Assembly: GCA_027482185.1 (NCBI GenBank)
Contig: JAIXWF010000022.1
Location: 868,001 to 932,000, forward strand
Length of the DNA stretch: 64,000 bases
Reading direction: 5' to 3'
Source: Opitutaceae bacterium
GTDB lineage: Bacteria > Verrucomicrobiota > Verrucomicrobiia > Opitutales > Opitutaceae
Shown here one piece after another: positions 16,747 through 27,254 of this stretch. Both the position numbers and the translations under genes were made by a program. The notes beneath the pieces are model-generated. The model was given only the letters and a program-made list of their open reading frames with translations. It was not told where the DNA came from and searched no databases. Numbering within the stretch: position 1 is the first letter of the stretch; the number at the start of each line of letters is the position of its first letter.

Positions 16747-18396
16747 TTATTTCGCGGGCTCGAGGTAGATGGACTTGAAGGGGTGGTTGTCGAGGAGGGT
16801 GGGGTACCAGCCCTTCACGCGCGGGCTGAGGGCGCGGACGCTGGTGTAGTGGTAGATCGGCATGACGGGCAGTTCGTCGACGAGGATGGCGTCCATTTGC
16901 TGGTAGATCTCGTAGCGTTCGGCGTCGTTCTTCGCCTTGAGGGCTTGGTCGAAGAGCCGGTCGTAGCCGGCGTGGCTCCAGCCGGTGTCGTTGTTGAGGC
17001 TGTGGGACGTCCAGAGATCGAGGAAGACATGGGGATCGAGGTAGTCGGCGATCCAGCCGGCGCGCTGCAGGTCGAACGACTTCGTGTCCTGGGAATCGAG
17101 GAACACCTTCCACTCCTCGTTGCGGAGACCGACGTCGATGTTGAGGGTGCGTTTCCACATCTGCTGGATGGCCTCGGCGATGATACGGTGGTTCTGGCTC
17201 GTGTTGTAGAGGAGATCGATTTTCGGGAAGCCCTTGCCCTCGGGGAAACCGGCGGCGGCGAGCAGCTGTTTCGCTTCCTCGACGGTGCCGGCGAGTTTGG
17301 CACGGGGCGCGTAGCCGGCGGTGCCGGGGTAGCTGACGGCGTAGGCGGGGGATTGGCCGCCGCGGACGACGTTTTTCACGAGGCGCTCGCGATCGATGGC
17401 GAGGGAGAGGGCGCGGCGCACGCGTTTGTCGTTCAGCGGCGGGCGGGTGACGTTGAAGCGGTAGAAGTAGACGCCGAGGTAGGGGTCGAGGCGCAGCGTA
17501 TCCGGAAACTCCTTGCGGTAGGTGTCGATCTTCGCGAGCGGGAGTTCGTAAGTGATGTCGAGCTGGCCGGTGCGGAACATCTTCTCCTCCGTGTCCTGAT
17601 TCTCGACGGGGAAGAAGTGGACCTCGTCGAGGCGGATGCGGGCTTTGTCCCAGTAGTGCGGGTTGCGGGCGGCGACGAGGACCTGCTGGGGTTTCCAATC
17701 CTTCACGACGAAGGGGCCGTTGGAGACGATGTTTTCCGCGCGCGTCCAAGCCGTGCCCTTGCGGGCGAGGGCGCCGTGTTTTTCGAGGACGTGGATCGGG
17801 ACGGGGTACCAGGAATAATGGCTGGCGAGGATTTTGAGGAGGAACGGCACCGGCGATTCGAGCGTGACCTGGAGGCGGCGGTCATCGAGGGCCTTGAAGC
17901 CGACCTGGGAGAAGTCGGTGAGTTTGCCCTCGTTGTAGGCGCGGGCGTTGACGGCGTGGTGCAACATGTACGCGTACTCGGCCGCGAGGGCGGGCGTGAG
18001 CATGCGTTGGTACGAACGCACAAAGGTCGTCGCGGTGATCGGGGTGCCGTCGGACCACTTGGCGTCGGCGCGGAGGTGGAACGTGTAGACGCGGCCGTCG
18101 GCGGATATGTCCCATTTCTCGGCGACGCCGGGCTCGGGGCTGAGGTCCTTGGGATTTTCGGTGAGCAGGCCTTCGAAGAGCGCGATCAGGATGCGGTGCT
18201 CGGGGACGCCGGTGACGATCTGTGGGTCGAGGTCCTGGGGTTCGCTGCCGTTGCCGATGCGGTAGATCATCTGGCCGGCGGCGGTGCCGGCGGACGAAGC
18301 CGCGGCGGCGGAGGCGGATTCCGTTTTCTTGCCGCAGCCGGCGAGGGGCAGGAGGAGCAGGGTGGCAACGGCGGGGAACAGGACGCGTCGAAGCAT
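16747..18396 (-). CDS. oppA: Oligopeptide ABC transporter substrate-binding lipoprotein
   Basis: Starting at the ATG at 18396 gives 549 residues with a lipoprotein signal (LLLLPLAGC, acylated Cys near residue 21). The upstream frame is spurious. The body shows the SBP_bac_5 fold: IGNGSEPQDLDPQIVTG, YTFHLRADAKWSDGTPITA, and FYRFNVTRPPLNDKRVRRAL with the typical RRALSLAIDRE stretch. It is tethered to the membrane, captures peptides and hands them to OppBC. It is the first gene of the oppABC unit, and its promoter lies in the 117-bp divergent gap shared with the CTERM gene at 18514. Confidence 0.92.
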   Translation of the reverse strand: MLRRVLFPAVATLLLLPLAGCGKKTESASAAAASSAGTAAGQMIYRIGNGSEPQDLDPQIVTGVPEHRILIALFEGLLTENPKDLSPEPGVAEKWDISADGRVYTFHLRADAKWSDGTPITATTFVRSYQRMLTPALAAEYAYMLHHAVNARAYNEGKLTDFSQVGFKALDDRRLQVTLESPVPFLLKILASHYSWYPVPIHVLEKHGALARKGTAWTRAENIVSNGPFVVKDWKPQQVLVAARNPHYWDKARIRLDEVHFFPVENQDTEEKMFRTGQLDITYELPLAKIDTYRKEFPDTLRLDPYLGVYFYRFNVTRPPLNDKRVRRALSLAIDRERLVKNVVRGGQSPAYAVSYPGTAGYAPRAKLAGTVEEAKQLLAAAGFPEGKGFPKIDLLYNTSQNHRIIAEAIQQMWKRTLNIDVGLRNEEWKVFLDSQDTKSFDLQRAGWIADYLDPHVFLDLWTSHSLNNDTGWSHAGYDRLFDQALKAKNDAERYEIYQQMDAILVDELPVMPIYHYTSVRALSPRVKGWYPTLLDNHPFKSIYLEPAK

Positions 18397-18513
18397 CGGG
18401 CTACACAAGGCGGCCGGCCTCCGGGCGCAAGCGCCGCGGGGGAAAGGCGGTCGGGCGCAGCGGGATTTTCCGCTCGTTCCGTGAACGATTTGCGGTCCAA
18501 CTCCCGCCCCGCA

Positions 18514-19278
18514 ATGCGGCACTTACTGGTCCGGTGGTTGATGGCGGCGGCGGGATTCGGGTCCGGCGGATCGCTGGCGGCCCAGGTGGCGCTGACGATC
18601 GTGAACCCGGGATTCGAGGCGAACACCGTGACCGGGCCGCAGGCCTTCGACGCGACGATCACGCCGACGGGCTGGACGACGTACGACCCGACGGGCGTGT
18701 TGGGTCGGGACTACAGCGACGTCGGCGTGCTGAAGCCCGGCGGGACGAGCCTGTACGCCGCGGGGGCGCCGGAGGGGAACAACGTCGCGATTGTCTTTCT
18801 CTGGCCGCAAACCGCCGCCGACGACAACCGGCCCGTCGGGCTGCAGCAGACGCTGGCCGCGACGTTGCAGGCGGCGACGCGTTACACGTTCAGCGTGCAG
18901 GTGGGGAACATCGCGTCCGACGGCAGCCCGAATTACAGCCTGTCCGGGTTTCCCGGATACCGGGTCGAGTTGCTGGCGGGGTCCACCTTGCTGGCGCAGG
19001 ACCAGAATTCGGTGGCGCCGGCGGACGGATTTTTTTCACCGGTGGCGATCGAGTTCACGACGGGCGGGAGTCCGGCGGGGCAAGGGGAGGCGATCACGAT
19101 CCGGTTGCTGAATCTCGGCGTGCCGAATTCCGGCATCGAGGTGAACTTCGACGACGTGCGCCTGACGGCGACGGCGATCCCGGAGCCGGGCGCGGCCGCG
19201 GCAATCGCGGGGCTGGCGGGGTTGGGTTATGCGTGGCGGAGGCGCGGCGCGCGCAGGCGCGCAGATGCGCGCCGTTGA
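18514..19278 (+). CDS. PEP-CTERM sorting-domain protein
   Basis: Starting at the ATG at 18514 gives 254 residues. A much longer in-frame extension upstream is antisense to oppA and is rejected. The signal peptide ends near SLAAQ. The tail IPEPGAAAAIAGLAGLGYAW followed by RRR is a classic PEP-CTERM. The body (IVNPGFEANTVTG, GWTTYDPTG, NVAIVFLW, GLQQTLAATLQAATRYT) matches the carbohydrate-binding-like jelly-roll module common in such proteins. It is divergent from oppA and likely exported and trimmed by exosortase. A role in the extracellular matrix is inferred from class. Confidence 0.85.
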   Translation: MRHLLVRWLMAAAGFGSGGSLAAQVALTIVNPGFEANTVTGPQAFDATITPTGWTTYDPTGVLGRDYSDVGVLKPGGTSLYAAGAPEGNNVAIVFLWPQTAADDNRPVGLQQTLAATLQAATRYTFSVQVGNIASDGSPNYSLSGFPGYRVELLAGSTLLAQDQNSVAPADGFFSPVAIEFTTGGSPAGQGEAITIRLLNLGVPNSGIEVNFDDVRLTATAIPEPGAAAAIAGLAGLGYAWRRRGARRRADARR

Positions 19279-19302
19279 AGGTTGAAAGGTGAAAGTTGAA
19301 GG
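19274..19302. repeat. GAAGGTTGAAAG-type word repeat
   Basis: GTTGAAGGTTGAAAGGTGAA at the 3' end of the CTERM gene is one of four such runs in the window. It overlaps the stop codon region. Confidence 0.4.
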
Positions 19303-19427
19303 ACGGAGCGGCGGGAACACGCAGCGCCTCAGTTCGCGCGTCGAACGGCTTGAGCATGTGTCCGTGCCGAAACCCGGAACCCCGAACCCAAAACCAAGGA
19401 ACTGTGACGGGCGGCGGATGCCGTCCG

Positions 19428-20942
19428 TCACGGTAGCTGGTACACTTCGGCGAGGACCACGCCGGCGGCGGCGGTGGCGTTCTGCAGCTGGGCCGTGTAG
19501 GCGCCGGGCGGGAGCTCGACGACGAGGGCGGCGTCCTTGCTGCCGGCGGGCAGCGCAAACGCGCCGACGCTGGCGAAGGACGCGGCGAGGCCGGCGGTCC
19601 AGTCGTCGTTCTGCGCGACGGTTTGGCCGTCGGACTGGCGCACGAGCGTGAGGCGCGGGTCGGCGGCGGTGCCGTTGAGACCGAAGGCGGCGAGGCCGGG
19701 GCCGACGGCGCGGACGAGGACGCGGGCGGGAGTTGTGCCGTTGACGACGAAGCCGACGATGAGCGGCTCGCTGCCGAGCTCGGTGCGCGCGGAGAGATTG
19801 GTGAGGCGAGTGCCGGCGAGTCCGTCCTCGTACACTTCGACGAGCGCGGCGCCCTCGGGGCGGGTGGCGCCGGGGGCGGGCACGGCGTGGACGGCGTAGC
19901 TGCCGGGGAAGAGCTGGGTGGCGATGGCGGCGTCGGTGGTTGTGGCGTCGAGGGCGAAGGCGCCGACGCGGGACGCGGCGGCGGCGAGGCCGGGGGCGAG
20001 GTTCGCGGCGGTGCGGATGCGGGTGGCCCCGGTGAAGAGGGCGAGGTCGACGTCGCTGACGACGTTGGGCACACCGAAGACGCGGCCGAGGGTTTCGCTC
20101 ACGGTGCGGATGACGAGGGGACGGGAGCCGGCGCCGTCGACGGTGAAGCCGACGATGAGGGTGCGGTCGCCGGCGGCGGTGAGGTTGCGGACGGAGACAT
20201 TGCCGAGGCGCGCGTAGTTGGCGGGGACGGCGGTGATGGAGAAATTGTCGAGGGACATTTCGCCCGCGACGACGGGGTTGGGCGAGGTGGAGTAGCCGAC
20301 GAGTTCGAACTGGAAGCCCGTGGTCGGTTGGATCGGCCAGTCGGTGATGGGAACGGTGCGGAGCGTCGAGAACGTGGCGCCGCCGTCGAAGGAGTAGGCG
20401 ACGGTGATTACGCGGGTGGCGGCGTTCCAAGCGAGGCGGAGACGGACGTCGGCGTTGTCGGGCACGGCGACGCGGGCGATGCCGGTGGTGGGCGAATTCG
20501 TTTCCGTGAAGATACGGAGGACGCCGTCGGTGAAGCGCTGGAGGGTGATTTCGGTGTAGGCGGTGGGGCCGACGGCGATCTCGAAGCCGATGGCGGCGAA
20601 AGCGTCGGGGCCGGGGAGGTGGCGCATGACGGGCGTGACATCGGCGACCCAACTGGTGTTGGCGCTGGCGACGGTGCGGGAAACGGGATTGCCGGCGACG
20701 CCGTCGCCGTCCCAGCCAATGATCTGGCTGCCCATGCCGGCGCCCTTGGTGAATTCGGCGACGCCGTTGCGGAAGGCGAAGGCCCCGTTGGTGCCGACGG
20801 TCAGGTACGGCACGCGGAAAGCGTAGGCCCACTTGGCGTCGTTGCCGGAGAAGTCGTCGTGCCCGACGAAGGGTTGGGCGGAAGCGACGGTGCCGGCGAG
20901 CAGGGCCGCGGCGAGGAGGGCGGAGCGGAGCGACGTAATCAT
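19428..20942 (-). CDS. Exported protein with two tandem C-terminal modules
   Basis: Starting at the ATG at 20942 (504 residues) gives a good signal peptide (MITSLRSALLAAALLAGTVASAQ). Residues about 25-250 look like a laminin-G/concanavalin-like beta sandwich (FVGHDDFSGNDAKW, VAYSFDGGATFSTLRTVP, MSLDNFSIT). Two ~120-residue repeats then follow, each with an LIVGF.V.G core, RAVGPGLAAFGL or its variant, GAFAL and EVYE/EVYQ. This module is common in verrucomicrobial exported proteins. No CTERM tail is present. Its function is unknown, and surface glycan binding is only a guess. It is transcribed alone. Confidence 0.72.
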   Translation of the reverse strand: MITSLRSALLAAALLAGTVASAQPFVGHDDFSGNDAKWAYAFRVPYLTVGTNGAFAFRNGVAEFTKGAGMGSQIIGWDGDGVAGNPVSRTVASANTSWVADVTPVMRHLPGPDAFAAIGFEIAVGPTAYTEITLQRFTDGVLRIFTETNSPTTGIARVAVPDNADVRLRLAWNAATRVITVAYSFDGGATFSTLRTVPITDWPIQPTTGFQFELVGYSTSPNPVVAGEMSLDNFSITAVPANYARLGNVSVRNLTAAGDRTLIVGFTVDGAGSRPLVIRTVSETLGRVFGVPNVVSDVDLALFTGATRIRTAANLAPGLAAAASRVGAFALDATTTDAAIATQLFPGSYAVHAVPAPGATRPEGAALVEVYEDGLAGTRLTNLSARTELGSEPLIVGFVVNGTTPARVLVRAVGPGLAAFGLNGTAADPRLTLVRQSDGQTVAQNDDWTAGLAASFASVGAFALPAGSKDAALVVELPPGAYTAQLQNATAAAGVVLAEVYQLP

Positions 20943-21071
20943 TACTTGGATATGTTTGTTGGTCCCCGATGAATCGGAGAATCCCAACCGGTCAAGAACC
21001 GGCTGCGGGAAGTCGGTCGGATCGCTGGACGGGCCTGCCGCGGCAGGTGAGAACAGGCGGAAAGACGGGGC

Positions 21072-21102
21072 AAAAAAAGGGCCGCCCGAAATCGGGCGGC
21101 CC
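21072..21102 (-). terminator. Rho-independent terminator
   Basis: GGGCCGCCCG-AAAT-CGGGCGGCCC (21079-21102) is a perfect 10-bp stem, with seven T residues on the minus strand (21078-21072). It lies 28 bp past the RNase G/E stop. A run of six A residues to the right makes it possibly bidirectional. Confidence 0.88.
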
Positions 21103-21129
21103 GGAAAAAACGCGGTCGATCGACCGCGA

Positions 21130-22875
<1,746 letters not shown>

Positions 22876-22968
22876 GGCGGGTGTCGTGTGGGTTTTGCCC
22901 GACGGCCCCCAGGTGCGGGAGTTGCAGCGCAGGAAATTCCGGCAGAGCGGTCAATGGCACCGGGGATT

Positions 22969-24243
22969 TCATGTGAAATCCTTCCGGAAGCGCCAGACGC
23001 TCTGGACCAGTCCTTGCAGCAAGCAGCAACTGAGCACAAAGGAGCCACCGTAGCTGATGAAGGGAAGCGGTATGCCCGTGATGGGCACCAGCCCGATGGT
23101 CATGGCGATGTTCACGAACACATGCACCGCGAAGAGCACCGTCACGCCGATGGCGATCAGGGTCCCGAGGCGGTCCCTGGCGGAACCGGCGATGCGAATG
23201 CCGTTGAACAACACTATCCCAAACAGGCCCAGGACCGTAATGCTTCCCAGAAATCCTTTTTCCTCGGCGATGACCGAGAAGATGAAGTCGTTGTGCGCCA
23301 CCGAGCGCGGCAGGTAGCCGAGCTGCGCCTGCCAGCCCTCGGTCCACCCTTTGCCGGTGAGACCGCCGGAACCGACGGAGATGAGCGACTGCGAAAGGTT
23401 GTAGGCGACACCCGTGCCGGTGGGGTCGACCTTCTTCGGGGCGGCGAAGGCGAGGATGCGGTTCCGCTGGTAATCGTGCAGCGGCAGAATCGGGTCGCCC
23501 TCGCGGTCGAACTTGCCCCGGTCGCGCACGTAATTGTAGCCGTGCGCATCCATGAAGTTTACGTAACGTGCGCTGTCCCAAGCGACTAACCCGACGAGCA
23601 GGAGGAACGCGCCGAGCGCCCCCACGAAGAATCGGGGAGACAACTTCGAAACGTAGAGCATCGAAAACACCATCGGGGGCAGCACGATCGCCGACTTCAA
23701 GTCCGGCTGAAGCAGGATAAGGAGCATGGGTGCGCCTACCGCAAGGGCCAATTTCCCGAGGGTGCCGAGCGACTGGCTGACGGAGCCGACTTTCGAATGG
23801 ATGAGCACGGTGGCGGTCATCATGAGGACGCCGACCTTGGCCAATTCCGACGGTTGGAAGAACAGCAACCACCGGCGGGAGCCGTACACTTCGCGGCCGA
23901 CGCCGGGGATGAGAACCAGCAGCAGCGTCAGCAGGCAAAGGGCGTAGAACCAATGCGCGAGATTGAGCCAGAAGCGGTAGTCGATCAGCGATACTGTAAT
24001 ATAGATAGCTGCGCCGGCGGCCAGGAAGACGAGTTGCTTGAACCAATCCTCGCCAAGCAAGGGCAGGACCGACGCGATCCCGCGCGTAGGCGGCGGGCTG
24101 GCGACCGAGAACTGCGCGGAATAGATGAAGGCCAGCCCGAACAGGCTCAGTCCGACCAGCGCGAGGGGCGTGAAGAAATCCCAATTCGACCGCGTCGTCG
24201 GCTTGAAGACGCTGAAGTAATCGGTGGGCGACGGGAGTTTCAC
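22969..24243 (-). CDS. rodA: Rod shape-determining protein RodA
   Basis: This SEDS-family polytopic membrane protein has 424 residues and starts at GTG 24243. RRWLLFFQPSELAKVGVLM near 125-143, the QPDLKSA motif near 180 and GIPLPFISYGGS near 395 are the family signatures. RodA polymerises peptidoglycan glycan strands with a class B penicillin-binding protein during elongation. The start codon overlaps the upstream gene's TGA stop (GTGA). RNase G/E follows, echoing the mreBCD-mrdAB-rng order of many bacteria. No MreBCD or PBP2 gene is in view. Confidence 0.92.
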   Translation of the reverse strand: MKLPSPTDYFSVFKPTTRSNWDFFTPLALVGLSLFGLAFIYSAQFSVASPPPTRGIASVLPLLGEDWFKQLVFLAAGAAIYITVSLIDYRFWLNLAHWFYALCLLTLLLVLIPGVGREVYGSRRWLLFFQPSELAKVGVLMMTATVLIHSKVGSVSQSLGTLGKLALAVGAPMLLILLQPDLKSAIVLPPMVFSMLYVSKLSPRFFVGALGAFLLLVGLVAWDSARYVNFMDAHGYNYVRDRGKFDREGDPILPLHDYQRNRILAFAAPKKVDPTGTGVAYNLSQSLISVGSGGLTGKGWTEGWQAQLGYLPRSVAHNDFIFSVIAEEKGFLGSITVLGLFGIVLFNGIRIAGSARDRLGTLIAIGVTVLFAVHVFVNIAMTIGLVPITGIPLPFISYGGSFVLSCCLLQGLVQSVWRFRKDFT

Positions 24244-25784
24244 GGGGACGGCGCCGGCACTTCAGGCCGCGTCGGCGTCAACCGCAAGGCCGGAGCCGGT
24301 TCGGCCGCGGGGGCGAGGTCGGGCGCGGCTTCCGTTTCCGCCACCGCGGGCGCGTCGGCCGGGCGCGGCGTGAGGGCGTTGGCCAGGCCGAGTGCGGTCC
24401 AGAACAGCACCGCGCCCATCGGCCCCTCCAGCACGACGCCGAAACTGCCGCTCACGAGCAAAATCCAGGCGACGCTCCACCAGCCAAGGATGGGCAGGGC
24501 GGCGGCATCGGTTGCGACCAGCCGGATGAGCCGGCGGGTGCGCACGACCATGGCGACGACGACGGCGATCCAGGCGACGAGGCCGACGAGGCCCATGCGG
24601 CCGAGGACGGTGAAGAAGATGCTGTGGGGACTGCGGACGTTGAACTCCTCGCCAAGGTCGAGTTGGTAGGTGCGCACGAAGCGCTCGGTAAGGTTGGCGC
24701 CGAAGCCGAGGCCGAAGGCCGGGCCGTACTCCATGGTTTCCTCGGCGACGGCGCGCCACCAGAAGGCGCGGAAGCGGTTGTTGTCGCCGACATATTCGCG
24801 GTCGGCACTGCGGTAGTTGCCGGTGCCGCCGACGTCGACGATCGAGCGCACGTGTTCGTAAAGGGCGAAGAAGCGGCTGCGTTCGAATTCCTTTTCCGAA
24901 GTGAAGGCCACCAACAGGAGGCCGAGCAGGGCGGCGGGCACGAGCACGGCCTGGACGCGCCAGGGCGCCCAACGGCGCGCGAAGGCCCACCAGGTCGACG
25001 TCACGACGAGCCCCACGATCGCGGCGCGGGAGGAATCGATCGTGAATGCGGTCGCGTAACTCAGGGCGGCGAACCCGTACCGGAGCAGCACGGGCCAGTG
25101 CGGCACGGTCGAGAACAGGAAGAAGCCGGCAAACAAGTACGCGGCGACAAGGTCGTCCTTGTAGAAGATCAGCGGACCGCCGCGGAAAACAAGGTGCGCG
25201 AAAATCAGGTCGGGGAACTGGCGGTAGAGCAGGTAGCACACCGGCAGCGCCATGGCCGCGGCGTGCAGCGTGCCGCGCAGCAGTTTCAGCGAGGCCGGGT
25301 GCCGGGCGAGCGACTGGGCGATGAAGAAGAAAACAGCGTAATAGACGGTGGCGAAGTCGCGCACCGCGATGGCGCCGTGGGTGCGGACATCGATCCATAG
25401 GCGCGCCAGCCCGAGCAGCATCCAGACGCCGAGCGCGACGTTGAGCGAATCGCGGTGGAACGCCGACGTCCGGTGCAGGGCGGTGCGCACCGCGACGGCG
25501 GTGGCGCCGCAGAGCAGGGCCGCCTCGGCGGGGAGCAGCGGCACTTGGCTGGACAGCGAGAGCTGGGCGAAGCCGCGGTTGCCGATCAGGTAACCGAAGA
25601 GGGCGGCGGCGAGGACCCACGCTTCGGGCAACGGGCCGCGCAACCATTCGAGCAAGGCCCAGAGGCCGACCGCCGAGGCAACGAGGGCGAAAGTGTAGTC
25701 CTGGTTCGCCACGCCGAATCCCGTCCACACCGCCAGCACCGAGCCGAGGCCGGCGGCGATGGCGGTGCGCAGGAAAGGATTCAC
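24240..25784 (-). CDS. O-antigen ligase-like membrane protein
   Basis: This polytopic membrane protein of about 514 residues probably starts at GTG 25784. The longer frame beyond it is antisense to the flippase and is rejected. Its hydrophobic helices and a large periplasmic loop (roughly 310-390, with YADREYVGDNNRFRAFWW-like residues and ERFVRTYQLDLGEEFNVRSP) match the Wzy_C/WaaL family that joins or polymerises O-antigen sugars. It is divergent from the flippase at 25878, with a 93-bp shared gap. It overlaps rodA by 4 bp. The acceptor and polymer are unknown. Confidence 0.78.
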   Translation of the reverse strand: MNPFLRTAIAAGLGSVLAVWTGFGVANQDYTFALVASAVGLWALLEWLRGPLPEAWVLAAALFGYLIGNRGFAQLSLSSQVPLLPAEAALLCGATAVAVRTALHRTSAFHRDSLNVALGVWMLLGLARLWIDVRTHGAIAVRDFATVYYAVFFFIAQSLARHPASLKLLRGTLHAAAMALPVCYLLYRQFPDLIFAHLVFRGGPLIFYKDDLVAAYLFAGFFLFSTVPHWPVLLRYGFAALSYATAFTIDSSRAAIVGLVVTSTWWAFARRWAPWRVQAVLVPAALLGLLLVAFTSEKEFERSRFFALYEHVRSIVDVGGTGNYRSADREYVGDNNRFRAFWWRAVAEETMEYGPAFGLGFGANLTERFVRTYQLDLGEEFNVRSPHSIFFTVLGRMGLVGLVAWIAVVVAMVVRTRRLIRLVATDAAALPILGWWSVAWILLVSGSFGVVLEGPMGAVLFWTALGLANALTPRPADAPAVAETEAAPDLAPAAEPAPALRLTPTRPEVPAPSP

Positions 25785-25877
25785 GGGCCGCCAACGTAGA
25801 ACCGGCCCGGGGCGGGGCAACGCGGATCGCGCGGCGGGCGACTTGCCTCCGCCGGGGGGGACGATTGGGATGCGACA

Positions 25878-27254
25878 ATGTCTGCCGCGCCCACCGAACC
25901 TTCGCCGCCCGCCGACGCGGAAGCGGCCGGCTCGCGGGGGCGGGAACGGTTGCGGCGGGTGCGCTGGACCGTGGTGGCGGCGGCGGCGGGCCGCGGCTGT
26001 GCGGTCGCGGGCTCGTTGGTTTCGATCGCGCTGATTCTGCGGCAACTCGGCCCGGACAACTACGGGATATGGGCGGCGTTGCTCGCGTTGACCGGGCTCT
26101 TCGGGGTGGCGGATCTCGGGCTCGGCTACGGTTTGCTCAACGCCGTGGCGGAGGCGCTCGGGCGCGACGACCCGGTCCGCGCGCGGCAGCTGGTTTCCAG
26201 CGGCTGCGGCGTGCTGGCGGGCTTGGCGGTCGCGGTGGCCGCGGTCGTCGCCGGGGTGTTTGCAACGGTGCCGTGGACAAACCTGTTTCAAACGCCGGAT
26301 GCGACGGCGGCCGCCAAGCTCGGACCGGCGGCGGCCGTGCTCGTCGGCGGGCTGCTGCTGGGCCTGCCGTTTTCCGTCTGGCAACGCGTCGCGGCGGCGG
26401 GGCAGACCGGCTATTGGGTGCCGGCGTGGGACGCGCTCGGGGCGGCGGTGTCCGTGGCCGGCGTGTGGTTTGCGGTCCGCGGCGGCGGCGATTTCACCGC
26501 GCTGGCGGCGGCGCTGGCGGCGGGCCCGGCCGTGGCCGCGATCGGCGGCGCGCTCTGGTATTTCGGAAAGCTCCGGCCGGACCTGCGGCCGCGGTGCGCG
26601 GATTTCGATCCCGTGCTCGCGCGCCGGCTGCTGGCGAGCGGAGGCAGTTTCTTTGTCCTGCAGGTGTGCGGGATGTTGCTGCCGGCGGCGTTGACGCTCC
26701 TGCTGCTGCGGCAGGCCGGGCCCGCGGAAGTGACCCACTACACGCTCGTCGGGAAACTGTACCAACTCGCGCCGCAATTGGCGGCCTTCTGGTTCGCGCC
26801 GCTTTGGCCGGCGTATCGCGACGCGCTCGCGCGGGGCGAAGCGGCGTGGGCGCACCGCACCTTCGTCAAAGTCACGCTCCTTGTCGCCGGGGCGACCGCG
26901 GTCGGAGGCGCGATTCTCGTGCCGACGGCGGAGACGTGGATCCGCTGGTGGACGGGCACGGCGACCGGGCCGCTGCCGGCGCTCAACGTGGGGTTCGCGG
27001 TCGGCATGCTCCTCGTCGTCGCGACGACGTCCGTGTCGACCTTTCTCAACGCCAGCGGCTACGTCGGCGGTCAGGCGTGGCTGGCCGTGGGCCAGGTCGC
27101 GCTCAGCCTCGGCTTGGCCGCGGTGCTCGTAGGTCCCGGCGGCGCCGCCGGGGCGGCGTGGGCCACGGCGGGGGCGCTGCTGCTGCTCGTGGTCCCGGTG
27201 CAAGCGGCGGTGCTGCAGACCCTGCTGCGCGCGCAACGCGCGGCGGCCGCATGA
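25878..27254 (+). CDS. Polysaccharide flippase (oligosaccharide exporter)
   Basis: This protein of 458 residues has about 12-14 hydrophobic helices after a 35-residue Arg/Pro-rich cytoplasmic start. RQLGPDNYGIWAALLALTGLF and GLGYGLLNAVAEALG near 55-95 are typical of the MOP/Wzx superfamily. Such proteins move lipid-linked sugar units across the inner membrane. It starts a run of overlapping genes: its stop and the next ATG overlap by 4 bases (ATGA). Together with the ligase-like gene it supports a Wzx/Wzy-type or lipopolysaccharide surface-glycan pathway. Confidence 0.85.
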   Translation: MSAAPTEPSPPADAEAAGSRGRERLRRVRWTVVAAAAGRGCAVAGSLVSIALILRQLGPDNYGIWAALLALTGLFGVADLGLGYGLLNAVAEALGRDDPVRARQLVSSGCGVLAGLAVAVAAVVAGVFATVPWTNLFQTPDATAAAKLGPAAAVLVGGLLLGLPFSVWQRVAAAGQTGYWVPAWDALGAAVSVAGVWFAVRGGGDFTALAAALAAGPAVAAIGGALWYFGKLRPDLRPRCADFDPVLARRLLASGGSFFVLQVCGMLLPAALTLLLLRQAGPAEVTHYTLVGKLYQLAPQLAAFWFAPLWPAYRDALARGEAAWAHRTFVKVTLLVAGATAVGGAILVPTAETWIRWWTGTATGPLPALNVGFAVGMLLVVATTSVSTFLNASGYVGGQAWLAVGQVALSLGLAAVLVGPGGAAGAAWATAGALLLLVVPVQAAVLQTLLRAQRAAAA

